Shown in pieces: positions 16,843-24,308 of a DNA stretch of 36,478 nt. This stretch comes from CAYQTE01 sp964420285 (lineage in GTDB: Bacteria; Planctomycetota; Phycisphaerae; Tepidisphaerales; Tepidisphaeraceae), in contig CAYQTE010000050.1 in assembly GCA_964420285.1 (NCBI GenBank), positions 1 through 36,478 on the forward strand, in the 5' to 3' direction. The position numbers were made by a program, and so were the translations under genes. How positions within the stretch are numbered: the stretch's first letter is position 1; each line of letters begins with the position of its first letter. The notes beneath the pieces were generated by a model. That model was not told the origin of the DNA and made no database searches. It worked only from the letters and a program-made list of their open reading frames with translations.

Positions 16843-17457
16843 ATGGCAAAGAAATCCCGACGAACGACGGTCGCCATCATCCGCCAGGATTCGTACGACG
16901 CGATCCTGGCAGAGGTGGTGGAATTATTGGAATCGGCCCGCCGTGGTTCCGCTCGTGCCGTGAATGCCGTAATGACTGCCACATATTGGCGCATCGGCCG
17001 GCGGATCGTGGATTGTGAGCAGGACGGGCGGCAAAAGGCGAGGTATGGCGAACGGCTCATTGAGCGACTTTCCAAGGATCTGACGGCTCGCTATGGGCGG
17101 GGCTTCAGCTACGTGAACCTGACGCAAATGCGGCGGTTTTACTCGCTTTGGCCGATGGACACGATTCTTCAGACGCCGTCTGAAGAATTCACGACTCTGC
17201 CCCAGCTCAGAAGACCTGTCGCCCAAACACCAGTTCGGCCAAAGTCGCAAATACTTCAGAAGCCGTCTGAAGTTTTCCCCCTGCCCTGGTCCCACTACGT
17301 CCGCCTCTTGTCCGTCGATAATCCCAACACTTCCGAACCCGCAAACGAAAATCACTCGGCACTTCCGAGTGACTTTCCGCCACGCAAAAACATGCGAAAC
17401 AGGGAATGGCCTCTATCGGAGTTGAACCGATACGCCCTTTCGGGCAACGGATTTTGA
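16843..17457 (+). pseudogene. DUF1016/YhcG-like gene lacking its nuclease domain, running into tRNA-Leu
   Basis: The 204-residue frame starts MAKKSRRTTVAIIRQDSYDA. Residues up to ~165 match the N-terminal domain of DUF1016/YhcG proteins: ATYWRIGRRIVDCEQDG, RYGERLIERLSKDLTARYGRGFSYVNLTQ in two parts, RRFYSLWP and PLPWSHYVRLLSV. In complete proteins a PDDEXK nuclease domain of ~150 residues follows. Here the match ends just after the PWSHY motif and the frame continues as unrelated sequence that reads antisense through the tRNA-Leu gene by 51 bp. It also contains a degenerate repeated element, ILQTPSEEF then ILQKPSEVF. Most likely a truncated remnant, though the N-terminal domain alone might still be made. 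Confidence 0.6.
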
Positions 17458-17490
17458 GACCGTCGCGTCTGCCAATTCCGCCAAGAGGCC
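17407..17490 (-). tRNA. tRNA-Leu, anticodon CAA
   Basis: 84 nt on the minus strand. The acceptor stem GGCCTCT pairs with AGAGGCC, followed by discriminator A. The T arm is ATCGG-TTCAACT-CCGAT. The anticodon loop CTCAAAA gives anticodon CAA (reads TTG) on a stem ACGG/CCGT with a T-T closing pair. A long variable arm (TTGCCCGAAAGGGCG region) is typical of class II tRNA-Leu. The 3' CCA is not encoded. Its 3' end faces the truncated DUF1016-like gene. Confidence 0.93.
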
Positions 17491-17516
17491 TTGCGGATGC
17501 TGCTCTAACGACCGGG

Positions 17517-17544
17517 ATTCTAGCCGATCCGCTGCCGCCGGCAA
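17517..17544 (-). promoter_or_regulatory. Promoter of tRNA-Leu
   Basis: On the minus strand, -35 TTGCCG (17539-17544), a 16-bp spacer, and -10 TAGAAT (17517-17522). The -10 box lies 26 bp before the first base of the tRNA, leaving a short 5' leader for RNase P. This is one of the better promoter matches in the window. Confidence 0.55.
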
Positions 17545-17562
17545 AGTGCTGGTGGCTTTTGC

Positions 17563-18000
17563 TTAATCGATGACCAGCCACGGGACTTGGCGGGCCGGGC
17601 GCGCCAAGTGCAGGCGGCAATGCGTGGCATTGGCCAGAGCGAGCTTCTCGGCGATAATCTCGATGTGGAATGGATCCTGGCGGTGCTTGGAGTTTTGCGG
17701 GCCGTAGATCCAGGCGGGATGTTGCGGGAAAGCCATTGCGGGGTTGTCGGGATCGATGATGGGTTCGATGCGGATTCGGGTCAGATGGAAGGTTTCCTGC
17801 TGCTCGCCCCAGTCGATTGTCGTGGTGATAAAATCGGGCTTGTCGATACGCAGCGGATAGTCCAGCAGCATGTTGATCGATCCGCGATGGCACAACTCGA
17901 TCTCCGGAAATTCCTCGGCGATCAGTGGAAGCTGCTTGTCGAGATTCCCGGCGGCAATGCCGAAGCCGGGGATGATCCGGCCGGTGATGACGGTGTTCAT
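17563..18000 (-). CDS. Hypothetical protein, possibly DUF120/CTP-dependent riboflavin kinase-like fold
   Basis: A 145-residue protein from the ATG at 18000 (MNTVITGRIIPGFGIAAG). It is not a family I can name with confidence. Three stretches resemble archaeal CTP-dependent riboflavin kinases (DUF120): an opening G-R-I-x-x-G-x-G strand-turn; CHRGSINMLLDYPL, comparable to the PGTLN motif that binds nucleotide; and near the end a His followed by HIEIIAEKLALAN, comparable to the conserved H..xIEII strand. The similarity is by eye and weak. If real, it would be a small-molecule kinase or ligand-binding relative. It is divergent from the ATP-grasp operon with about 150 bp between start codons. Longer readings upstream overlap that promoter. 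Confidence 0.5.
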   Translation of the reverse strand: MNTVITGRIIPGFGIAAGNLDKQLPLIAEEFPEIELCHRGSINMLLDYPLRIDKPDFITTTIDWGEQQETFHLTRIRIEPIIDPDNPAMAFPQHPAWIYGPQNSKHRQDPFHIEIIAEKLALANATHCRLHLARPARQVPWLVID

Positions 18001-18087
18001 GTTGCATAGTCTGGCGCAAGATGGGTTGAATGGGAAGGGTCGGGAAGGGTCGCGTACTGACGCGATGCTTTCAATAAATAAAGGGGG

Positions 18088-18115
18088 TTGCATAGGCGGC
18101 GTGCATGCATACAAT
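18088..18115 (+). promoter_or_regulatory. Candidate promoter of the ATP-grasp / alpha-E / transglutaminase operon
   Basis: TTGCAT (18088-18093), 16-bp spacer, TACAAT (18110-18115). Transcription would start near 18122, giving a 37-nt leader before the ATG at 18159. The spacer contains the palindrome TGCATGCA. The -35 is weak and the -10 good. Confidence 0.35.
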
Positions 18116-18158
18116 CGGCTCGGCGGAGATGGACGAGGACAAAGAGAAAACCTCGACC

Positions 18159-19703
18159 ATGTTTGAAAACTACCAGGTGGACGGGCTGTTCGACGAGATG
18201 TTCATCGAGCCCGGCAAACCACGCCCGCATTACGCTTCCGTCGCCAGCCGCCTCAGCTCCATGGGCCACGCCGCCTTCCAGCGCCGCCGCCACATGGCCG
18301 ATGTCACCTTCCGCAACCAGGGCATCACCTTTACCGTCTATAACGACACGCGCGGCGTCGAGAAGATCTTCCCCTTCGATCTGGTGCCGCGAATCGTGCC
18401 CGCCGACGAATGGCGGGGAATCGAAAAGGGGCTGATCCAGCGGATTACCGCCCTGAATCTCTTCTGCCAGGACATTTATCGCGAGCAGCGCATCCTTCAC
18501 GAGGGGATCATTCCGCCGGAATTGATCTACGGCGCCAAAATGTTCCGCCGCGAAATGTTCAACGTGCGCGTGCCCCGAAATATCTACATCCACATCTGCG
18601 GGACCGATCTGATCCGCGACAAGGACGGCACGTATTTCGTCCTTGAAGACAACGGCCGCACGCCCAGCGGCGTCAGTTATGTGCTGGAGAACCGCAGCGT
18701 GATGAAGCGGTGTCTGCCCAGCTTGTTCAGCGCCTACGGCGTGCGAGCGATCGAGGATTATCCGTTCAATCTCCTGCAATGCCTGAAATACGTCGCGCCG
18801 GGCCACGTGGACGATCCGGTGATCGCCGTGCTCACGCCGGGAATTTACAACTCCGCGTATTTCGAGCACAGCTTCCTGGCCCGGCAGATGGGCGTCGAAC
18901 TGGTCGAAGGCCGCGATCTGCTGGTGGAGAACGGATTCGTCTACATGCGCACCACGGCCGGATTGCGCCGCGTGGACGTGTTGTATCGGCGATTGGACGA
19001 CGATTTCCTCGACCCGTTGTGTTTCCGCCCCAGCAGCATTCTGGGCGTGCCGGGATTGATGAATGCCTATCGGTGCGGCAACGTCTCGCTGGCCAACGCG
19101 GTGGGCACGGGCGTTGCCGACGACAAGGCGATTTATCCGTACGTGCCGGACATGATCAAGTTCTATCTCCAACAGGATGCGATCCTGCCCAACGTGCCCA
19201 CGTACATCTGTGCCCGCGAATCCGACCGCAAATACGTTCTGGAGCACCTGCACGAGCTGGTGGTGAAGAGCACCAACGAATCCGGCGGATATGGAATGCT
19301 GATGGGTCATCAATCCACGCAGAAAGAACGGGACGAATTCGCCGAAAAAATCCGCGACGACCCGCGGAATTTCATCGCCCAGCCCGTGGTGCAACTTTCT
19401 CAGCATCCCAGCCTCGTGGAAGACCATTTCGAAGGTCGCCGCGTCGATTTACGGCCGTATATCCTGTATGGCGAAAAGGTGATCGTCATGCCCGGCGGCC
19501 TGACGCGCGTGGCGCTGCGCAAGGGAAGCCTGGTGGTGAACAGTTCCCAGGGCGGCGGCAGCAAGGATACATGGGTCCTTGAGGACGAAGCCGCCATGGC
19601 CGCGTCGGCATCGACCAATGGCTCGGCGCTTGCCGCCACAAACGGGGCGGTCAATGGCGCCACACACGGAGCCGTTCCCGCCGGAAACGGATCAGCGCGA
19701 TGA
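18159..19703 (+). CDS. Circularly permuted ATP-grasp protein
   Basis: A 514-residue protein of the CP_ATPgrasp family (DUF404/DUF407), members of which join carboxylates to amines using ATP, probably making a peptide or peptide-like tag. Features in order: FDEMF near the start, NIYIHICGTDLIRDKDG and FVLEDNGRTPSGVSYVLENR (nucleotide-binding core), LTPGIYNSAYFEHSFLARQMG, VDVLYRRLDDDFLDPLCF, ANAVGTGVADDKAIYPYVP, LVVKSTNESGGYGM (glycine-rich ATP loop) and the late DLRPYILYGE and MPGGLTRVA. The last ~30 residues are Ala/Asn/Gly-rich. ATG 18159 is preferred to 18129 because AAAGAG lies upstream and a leader fits the promoter. It overlaps the next gene by ATGA. Confidence 0.9.
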   Translation: MFENYQVDGLFDEMFIEPGKPRPHYASVASRLSSMGHAAFQRRRHMADVTFRNQGITFTVYNDTRGVEKIFPFDLVPRIVPADEWRGIEKGLIQRITALNLFCQDIYREQRILHEGIIPPELIYGAKMFRREMFNVRVPRNIYIHICGTDLIRDKDGTYFVLEDNGRTPSGVSYVLENRSVMKRCLPSLFSAYGVRAIEDYPFNLLQCLKYVAPGHVDDPVIAVLTPGIYNSAYFEHSFLARQMGVELVEGRDLLVENGFVYMRTTAGLRRVDVLYRRLDDDFLDPLCFRPSSILGVPGLMNAYRCGNVSLANAVGTGVADDKAIYPYVPDMIKFYLQQDAILPNVPTYICARESDRKYVLEHLHELVVKSTNESGGYGMLMGHQSTQKERDEFAEKIRDDPRNFIAQPVVQLSQHPSLVEDHFEGRRVDLRPYILYGEKVIVMPGGLTRVALRKGSLVVNSSQGGGSKDTWVLEDEAAMAASASTNGSALAATNGAVNGATHGAVPAGNGSAR

Positions 19704-20746
19704 GCACAATGCCGGACAACACGAAGCTGAAATCGCCATCGGATCGGCGCCCTGGCGCCGCCGCGCATACAAGAGACGCCCGGCCCATGCTCTCTCGCGA
19801 CGCGGATGCGATGTTCTGGATGAGCCGCTATGTCGAGCGCGCCGAGCACGTGGCCCGCCTGTTGTGGGTGAACGCCAACGTCCTGGTCGACATGGGCGAT
19901 CTGGCCGCAAGGTTCGAGGAACGCCAATGGGAAGGCATCCTGGCGATCTTGCGCCTGGACAACCTGGAGCCGGCGCCGGGCGACCAGCGGCCGGTGTCGG
20001 AGCGCGTGGCGGCGCATATGACGTTGTCGGCCGACAATTCCAACAGCATCGTCGCCTGCCTGACGCGCGCCAGGGAAAACGCCCGCAGCATCCGCGAGAT
20101 CATTTCCGCCGAGATGTGGGAGAACCTCAATCAACTCTACTGGTCGATCCAGGGCGACGATGCCGCCGCTCGATTCGCCGAGTCGCCGGATGACCTGTAC
20201 CGCTCGGTGATGACCGGCTCGATGTTGTTTCAAGGTCTGACGGATCAAACACTCGAGCACGATCAGCGCTGGCTGTTCACGCAGGTCGGCAAATACTTCG
20301 AGCGGATCGACGTCACCTGCCGCGTGATCGCCACAAAATTCGCCATTCTGCAGGACATGGGCCCCAGCCTCGAAGTTCCCATCCGCAACATCCACTGGAT
20401 GGCCGTCTTGAAAAGCTGCGGCTCGATCGAGGCCTACCGGCGGGAAAACTTCGGCGAGATGGACCCGACGCGCGTGGCGAACTTCCTCATACTCCAACGT
20501 GATTTCCCCCGCAGCATCCGCTTTTCCGTCGCCGCCGCCCGCCGCGCCATCGCCTCCATCCGCACCGGCATCAACGTCGGCGGCGTGGATGCGGCCGAGC
20601 GGATTCTCGGTCGGCTCGACGCCCAACTCGAATTCGCCGAGCGCTGCGAAATCGAAGAGACCGGCGTGCCGGAGTATCTGCAGAAGATCGAATCCGCCAT
20701 CGGCGCCGCCAGCGCGGCGATGCAGAAAGCGTATTTCCAACATTAA
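19700..20746 (+). CDS. Alpha-E domain protein
   Basis: A 348-residue, largely alpha-helical protein of the alpha-E (DUF403) family. The signature MFWMSRYVERAEHVARLLWV lies near 38-57, after ~30 polar residues, and is followed by YWSIQGDDAAARFAESPDDL and the late GVPEYLQKIESAIGAAS. The biochemical role of alpha-E is not established; it nearly always sits between a circularly permuted ATP-grasp gene and a transglutaminase-like gene, as here, and may be an assembly or substrate-binding partner. Start overlaps the previous stop (ATGA); translational coupling is likely. A second Met three codons on is less likely. Confidence 0.9.
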   Translation: MSTMPDNTKLKSPSDRRPGAAAHTRDARPMLSRDADAMFWMSRYVERAEHVARLLWVNANVLVDMGDLAARFEERQWEGILAILRLDNLEPAPGDQRPVSERVAAHMTLSADNSNSIVACLTRARENARSIREIISAEMWENLNQLYWSIQGDDAAARFAESPDDLYRSVMTGSMLFQGLTDQTLEHDQRWLFTQVGKYFERIDVTCRVIATKFAILQDMGPSLEVPIRNIHWMAVLKSCGSIEAYRRENFGEMDPTRVANFLILQRDFPRSIRFSVAAARRAIASIRTGINVGGVDAAERILGRLDAQLEFAERCEIEETGVPEYLQKIESAIGAASAAMQKAYFQH

Positions 20747-20779
20747 CTTGGCCGCGCCTCGCTGCCTTATGGAACCGAT

Positions 20780-21751
20780 ATGCTCCTGAAAATCACGCAC
20801 ACCACCGACCTCGAATACTCCGAGCCGATCATGGAGTCGGTCATGGAACTTCGCATGGTGCCCCGCCAGGAAAGCGATCAGCACCGCCTGTCCTTCAGTC
20901 TCGGCATCGGCCCGCCCACCACCGTCCAGGGTTATTTCGACTGGATGGGCAACACCGTCCACACCTTCGCGATCCGCCCGATTCACGATCGCATCCGCAT
21001 CATCGCCACCAGCGTCGTGGAAACCGAACGTCGTCGCGAGGAAGTCGAGGGTTTCGCCGACCGCTGGCCGCTCGATGCGCAGCTCGCAGATTACACCATG
21101 TACGACTACCTGCAATTTGGCGGGCCGATCGTCGATTCGCCCGAATTGCGCCAACTCGTCGAAACAGTCGCCCCCCGGCCGGGTGTCGCTCTCGGCGAAC
21201 TTGCCCTGCGCATGCTCTACCTGATCGACGACAAGTTCCAGTACAAAAAAGGCATCACGACATCGGCCAGCCCCATCACCGAATTGCTCCGCAGCGGCGG
21301 CGGCGTGTGCCAGGATTTCACGCATCTGATGATCGGCCTGGCACGGGCGATGAAAATCCCCGCACGCTACGTCAGCGGTTTCCTCCATCCCGACGCCGCT
21401 CGTCTTCGCGGATACACCCAAACCCACGCCTGGTGCGAACTGCTCTTTCCATCGGCCGGGTGGATCGGCTTCGATCCCGCCAACCGTTGCGTGGCCGGCG
21501 GCAATTTCGTCAAAGTCGCCGTCGGGCGCGACTTTCGCGACGTTCCCCCCAACCGCGGCGTCTACCGCGGCCAGGCCACCGAAACCATCGATGTCCGCGT
21601 CTACACCCAGGAACTCAAATCCATCCCCTCCGAACTGGCCGCCGAACGCATCGAACGTCTCGACCTGGCCTCGATGCTCGAAGAAGAATCCCTCGTCAAT
21701 TCCGACGGCCAGCCGCTATCGCAGCAGCAAATGCAGCAACAGCAGCAGTAA
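20780..21751 (+). CDS. Transglutaminase-like cysteine peptidase/amidase
   Basis: A 323-residue protein. The N-terminal ~80 residues are the beta-rich Bact_transglu_N domain (LLKITHTTDLEYSEPIMES). The core has a complete catalytic triad in the usual spacing: C177 in GGGVCQDFTHLM, H216 in GYTQTHAWCELLF, D232 in GWIGFDPANRC. The protein ends in a short Gln-rich run. No signal peptide, so it probably acts in the cytoplasm, hydrolysing or transferring an amide bond in the product of the ATP-grasp enzyme. Third gene of the operon, 33 bp after the alpha-E gene. No clear hairpin terminator in the 129 bp before the convergent lipoprotein. Confidence 0.9.
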   Translation: MLLKITHTTDLEYSEPIMESVMELRMVPRQESDQHRLSFSLGIGPPTTVQGYFDWMGNTVHTFAIRPIHDRIRIIATSVVETERRREEVEGFADRWPLDAQLADYTMYDYLQFGGPIVDSPELRQLVETVAPRPGVALGELALRMLYLIDDKFQYKKGITTSASPITELLRSGGGVCQDFTHLMIGLARAMKIPARYVSGFLHPDAARLRGYTQTHAWCELLFPSAGWIGFDPANRCVAGGNFVKVAVGRDFRDVPPNRGVYRGQATETIDVRVYTQELKSIPSELAAERIERLDLASMLEEESLVNSDGQPLSQQQMQQQQQ

Positions 21752-21880
21752 CCCGGCCTTGCCCCGGCTGCCCTTTCTCCTGGCTATAAGCGCTGCCATC
21801 TACGTTCTGGCGCGAGTAACAATAAGCACTTTGAGTCGTGCTATCAGTCCGAAACCAGCGCCGTCCCAGCGCCAATTACC

Positions 21881-22405
21881 TTACTGCGTCACGGTGTTCC
21901 ACCAGCCGTTGGCGATGTAGCCGTTTACCTGGTCGGCCATGGAGTCGATCATGGCGTCGGGGTCGCGGTAGGTGCCGTTGGTGTTGATGCCGAAGGAATA
22001 GGGATAGGTCGTGCCGGCGTCGGATGTGCCGCCGGGCACATTGCCGCTGCCCCCGCGGACCTCGACGTGCATGGTCTTGTTGTTGCTGTCATCGGAATTG
22101 ACGGTGACCGCGACATACAAGTCCGGCTGCTCGCCCTGCGCGATCTCATAGCCGTTTCCGTTGTTGCCGTCTGATTCCAAACGCCGCTGGAATTCGTCGA
22201 TCACGTAATCGGCCGCATCCGAGCGGTCTTTGGGCGTATAGGTGAAATTCACCGAATAGCTCAATTTCACCCTGAACCTGAGCGGCGCGTAATCATAGCG
22301 CACCTGCGTCTGCGGCGAGGATTCGTCGGAATCGTCCAGCAGCGCGCACCCGCCCAACACGCTCAGCACCGCAACGGCCGCAACGGCTGTCATCAACGTT
22401 TTCAT
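21881..22405 (-). CDS. Predicted lipoprotein of unknown function
   Basis: A 174-residue protein with a lipoprotein signal: Lys near the start, a hydrophobic run to residue 17, and lipobox LGGC with Cys 20. A good ribosome binding site (GAGAGAGG on the coding strand) precedes the ATG at 22405. After the Cys there is an acidic linker, then a domain with YVIDEFQRRLESDG and DLYVAVTVNSDDSNNKTMHVEV, followed by a Gly/Thr/Asn-rich stretch and PDAMIDSMADQVNGYIANGWW. The overall plan (lipoprotein, computing-type alpha/beta domain ending in MIDSMA) recalls DUF4136-like proteins, but I cannot assign it. It is probably anchored in a membrane facing the periplasm. Confidence 0.7.
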   Translation of the reverse strand: MKTLMTAVAAVAVLSVLGGCALLDDSDESSPQTQVRYDYAPLRFRVKLSYSVNFTYTPKDRSDAADYVIDEFQRRLESDGNNGNGYEIAQGEQPDLYVAVTVNSDDSNNKTMHVEVRGGSGNVPGGTSDAGTTYPYSFGINTNGTYRDPDAMIDSMADQVNGYIANGWWNTVTQ

Positions 22406-22581
22406 CGCCCGATACCTCTCTCCCGAAGTTGCTCGCCCCCTTCAATGCACGAAAGCCGCCCCGCCGCTCGTTTGGCCAGAGCGATGCGCGCAACGGACAA
22501 GGGCTCATCCGCTGCATCGGCAATTGCGACACTTCGGTTTACCCCAAAACCGCCAAATCGGGCCGGGAAATCGGTCCCACC

Positions 22582-23073
22582 TCACTCTACCATCGCCTTT
22601 TGCATCACCTTGATCAGCTCGCCGTCGTTTTCGTCCAGGTATGGCGTCAGGTCCAGGTTCATGGGCACGCGCGTGATTTTGCCGCTGTCGGCCCGCTTGA
22701 TCCACTGCTGCATGAAGCGGTCGTAGTCGCGCCATTCAATCCCGGCGGCGCGGACGGCCGCCTCCTCGGCTCGCAGGGCAATCTGGTGCGCGTGCTGATA
22801 GTGCAGCTTCCGGCAGTCGATCATTGCCTTTTCAACCGTCTCGTGCAGAACCAGAAACTTATCCACCTCATGCTGATGCCCCTGGTGATCGGTGAACACC
22901 TTCTGCAAGTGGCGGTCGATGTAGATTTTCGAGCCGTCCACGCTGTAGCCCGCCAGATACGGAATGTCGTGTTCCCGATCGAGATGCACCTGCGCCAGCA
23001 CCTCTTTGATGGCCGCTATCAGCATCCTCCCGTTGACCAGTGTATCGTTTGAATCCCTGTGATGACCACTCAA
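22582..23073 (-). CDS. Hypothetical protein with an HETVE motif
   Basis: A 163-residue protein that I do not recognise as a named family. The start is decided by a perfect AGGAGG (23079-23084 on the other strand as cctcct) spaced 5 bp from a TTG at 23073; the next upstream ATG at 23100 has no such site. The middle reads IPYLAGYSVDGSKIYIDRH, then DKFLVLHETVEKAMID near 90, where His-Glu within a helix could be a metal-binding pair, followed by a His-rich stretch (KLHYQHAHQIA) and WRDYDRFMQQWIKRAD. A zinc-dependent hydrolase fold is conceivable but unproven. The ending LTPYLDENDGELIKVMQKAM is a tidy helix. Divergent from the zinc-ribbon gene at 23207. Confidence 0.6.
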   Translation of the reverse strand: MSGHHRDSNDTLVNGRMLIAAIKEVLAQVHLDREHDIPYLAGYSVDGSKIYIDRHLQKVFTDHQGHQHEVDKFLVLHETVEKAMIDCRKLHYQHAHQIALRAEEAAVRAAGIEWRDYDRFMQQWIKRADSGKITRVPMNLDLTPYLDENDGELIKVMQKAMVE

Positions 23074-23206
23074 TGGAACCTCCTGGTTGGCTGACACCAT
23101 ACGATCGCCGGGTGTGACATGCCAGTGGCGTGGCCGGGTTGCAAACGGGAAATGCAAAGCGTTCGCGGTTATCGTAGCTTGTTCTTGCGGCGTGGAGGAA
23201 CAGGCG

Positions 23207-23473
23207 ATGGCCCAGTTGGACGACGATGAATCGAGCATGGACGAGTCCGAATTCCCGGATGAATCGGACACGGACCGCGACGACGGCGATGATGACGACA
23301 CCGAGCCGTGCCCCTATTGCGGCCAGGCGGTCTACGCACAGGCCCAGCGCTGCCCGCGCTGCGGCCGGTACATCTCGGCGGAGGATCAACCGCGCGCCAA
23401 GCCGCTTTGGATCGTGGCGACGGCGGTGGTTTGCCTCATCATCGTCGTGATCTGGGTGATATTCTGGCATTGA
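23207..23473 (+). CDS. Small zinc-ribbon membrane protein
   Basis: An 88-residue protein. ATG 23207 follows GGAGG by 8 bp. The first ~32 residues are strongly acidic (Asp/Glu runs). A zinc ribbon with two CxxC pairs comes next (CPYCGQ and CPRCGR), then one membrane span at the C-terminus (VATAVVCLIIVVIWVIFW). This is a tail-anchored design with the acidic and zinc-binding part in the cytoplasm. Function unknown. Small proteins with such a ribbon and span are frequent in planctomycetes. Confidence 0.75.
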   Translation: MAQLDDDESSMDESEFPDESDTDRDDGDDDDTEPCPYCGQAVYAQAQRCPRCGRYISAEDQPRAKPLWIVATAVVCLIIVVIWVIFWH

Positions 23474-23822
23474 AAGGCCCCGTCGCCCACGGCATGGCCG
23501 AGCAACCGCCGAGGCCATCTTCCGGCGGCTCGTGAAATCGCGAGTCTTTCCTTCAACCACTTGCCAATTCAATGCTTAAGTCAGAATTGGCGATTGAGCG
23601 AGCTCCCGCGCACCCCGCTTTCTGGCCGGATATCGCGGTTTACGCCAAACATCGCGTCCAAAACGTGCCCCAAATGTCGCGAAAAAGTTCGAACTTTGCC
23701 TGTAGGAGTTGGAACTTTGCCCGGCCGAGTGGGATTTTGTATAGATCTTTTCACGCCATCCTGGCAGCTTCCGGCTCGGCGACCATTGCTCATTGCTCCC
23801 GAATGCAACCGAATGCAACCAA

Positions 23823-23880
23823 GGGGGGGTGGGGGGTGTCCCGGAATGTCCCCGGAATGCCCCGGAGGGGGGGTGGGGGG
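23823..23880 (+). repeat. Two copies of a 14-bp G-run element
   Basis: GGGGGGGTGGGGGG occurs at 23823-23836 and again at 23867-23880. The stretch between them contains a tandem GGAATGYCCCC repeat. Two dense G-runs on one strand could form G-quadruplexes, and such runs are often polymorphic in length. Sequence error in long G runs is also possible. Confidence 0.75.
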
Positions 23881-23884
23881 CAGG

Positions 23885-23918
23885 GGTGACAAGGTGACTT
23901 GGTGACAGGGTGACAAGG
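23885..23918 (+). repeat. Short tandem repeat, unit GGTGACNN (8 bp)
   Basis: About four units of GGTGAC followed by a two-base spacer (AA, TT, AG, AA), the first and fourth with GGG for the first bases. It lies directly after the G-rich element. This looks like a slipped-strand tandem repeat rather than a CRISPR, because the unit is too short and there are no spacers. Confidence 0.75.
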
Positions 23919-24308
23919 CGAGGGGACGGCCCGCCGGGCTGCCATTATCCATTGTCAATTGTCCACTGTTCATTGCCCGACGTCCATCGCCGTCAACCCT
24001 TACATTAACCAAACTCAAAGCCGATGGCAAGAGAAAATTTTTTTCCGGCCCGCTCGCCTGGCGGTTTTACGGGCTTCGTGGCGCTCGACCGGGAAATGGT
24101 GATAATGCCACACGGGCGAATCTGGTAAGATGGTCGCGGCATCGGCCGTTGAGCGGCCCGGCCTTGCCGAAGGCTTGGGAGGTGTATCCGGTGAGCCAGC
24201 GGCCGTTGGATTGACGGCCAGCCCCTCAAACCCCAGAAAGGCGGTCGGCCAAGAAATCAGAAAAACCCGTATTGTGTCCCCCGATTCGCCAACTCATGGA
24301 CAAAGTAC

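Larger units (their letters stand above)
23474..24308. other. Gene-poor region rich in simple repeats
   Basis: About 835 bp. I see no frame with coding character. It holds a doubled 10-mer GAATGCAACC (23801-23820), G-rich runs, an 8-bp tandem repeat and an AT-rich CATTGTC-type repeat (23943-23977). Individual repeats are listed separately. The right end, about 24000-24308, contains nothing I can name. Confidence 0.6.

Noticed and set aside
19400..21427. A 675-codon minus-strand open frame across alpha-E and transglutaminase genes
   Set aside because: Antisense shadow of well-supported genes; His/Gly/Asp-rich without any motif.
23885..23918. CRISPR array
   Set aside because: The 8-bp units are directly adjacent and have no spacers.
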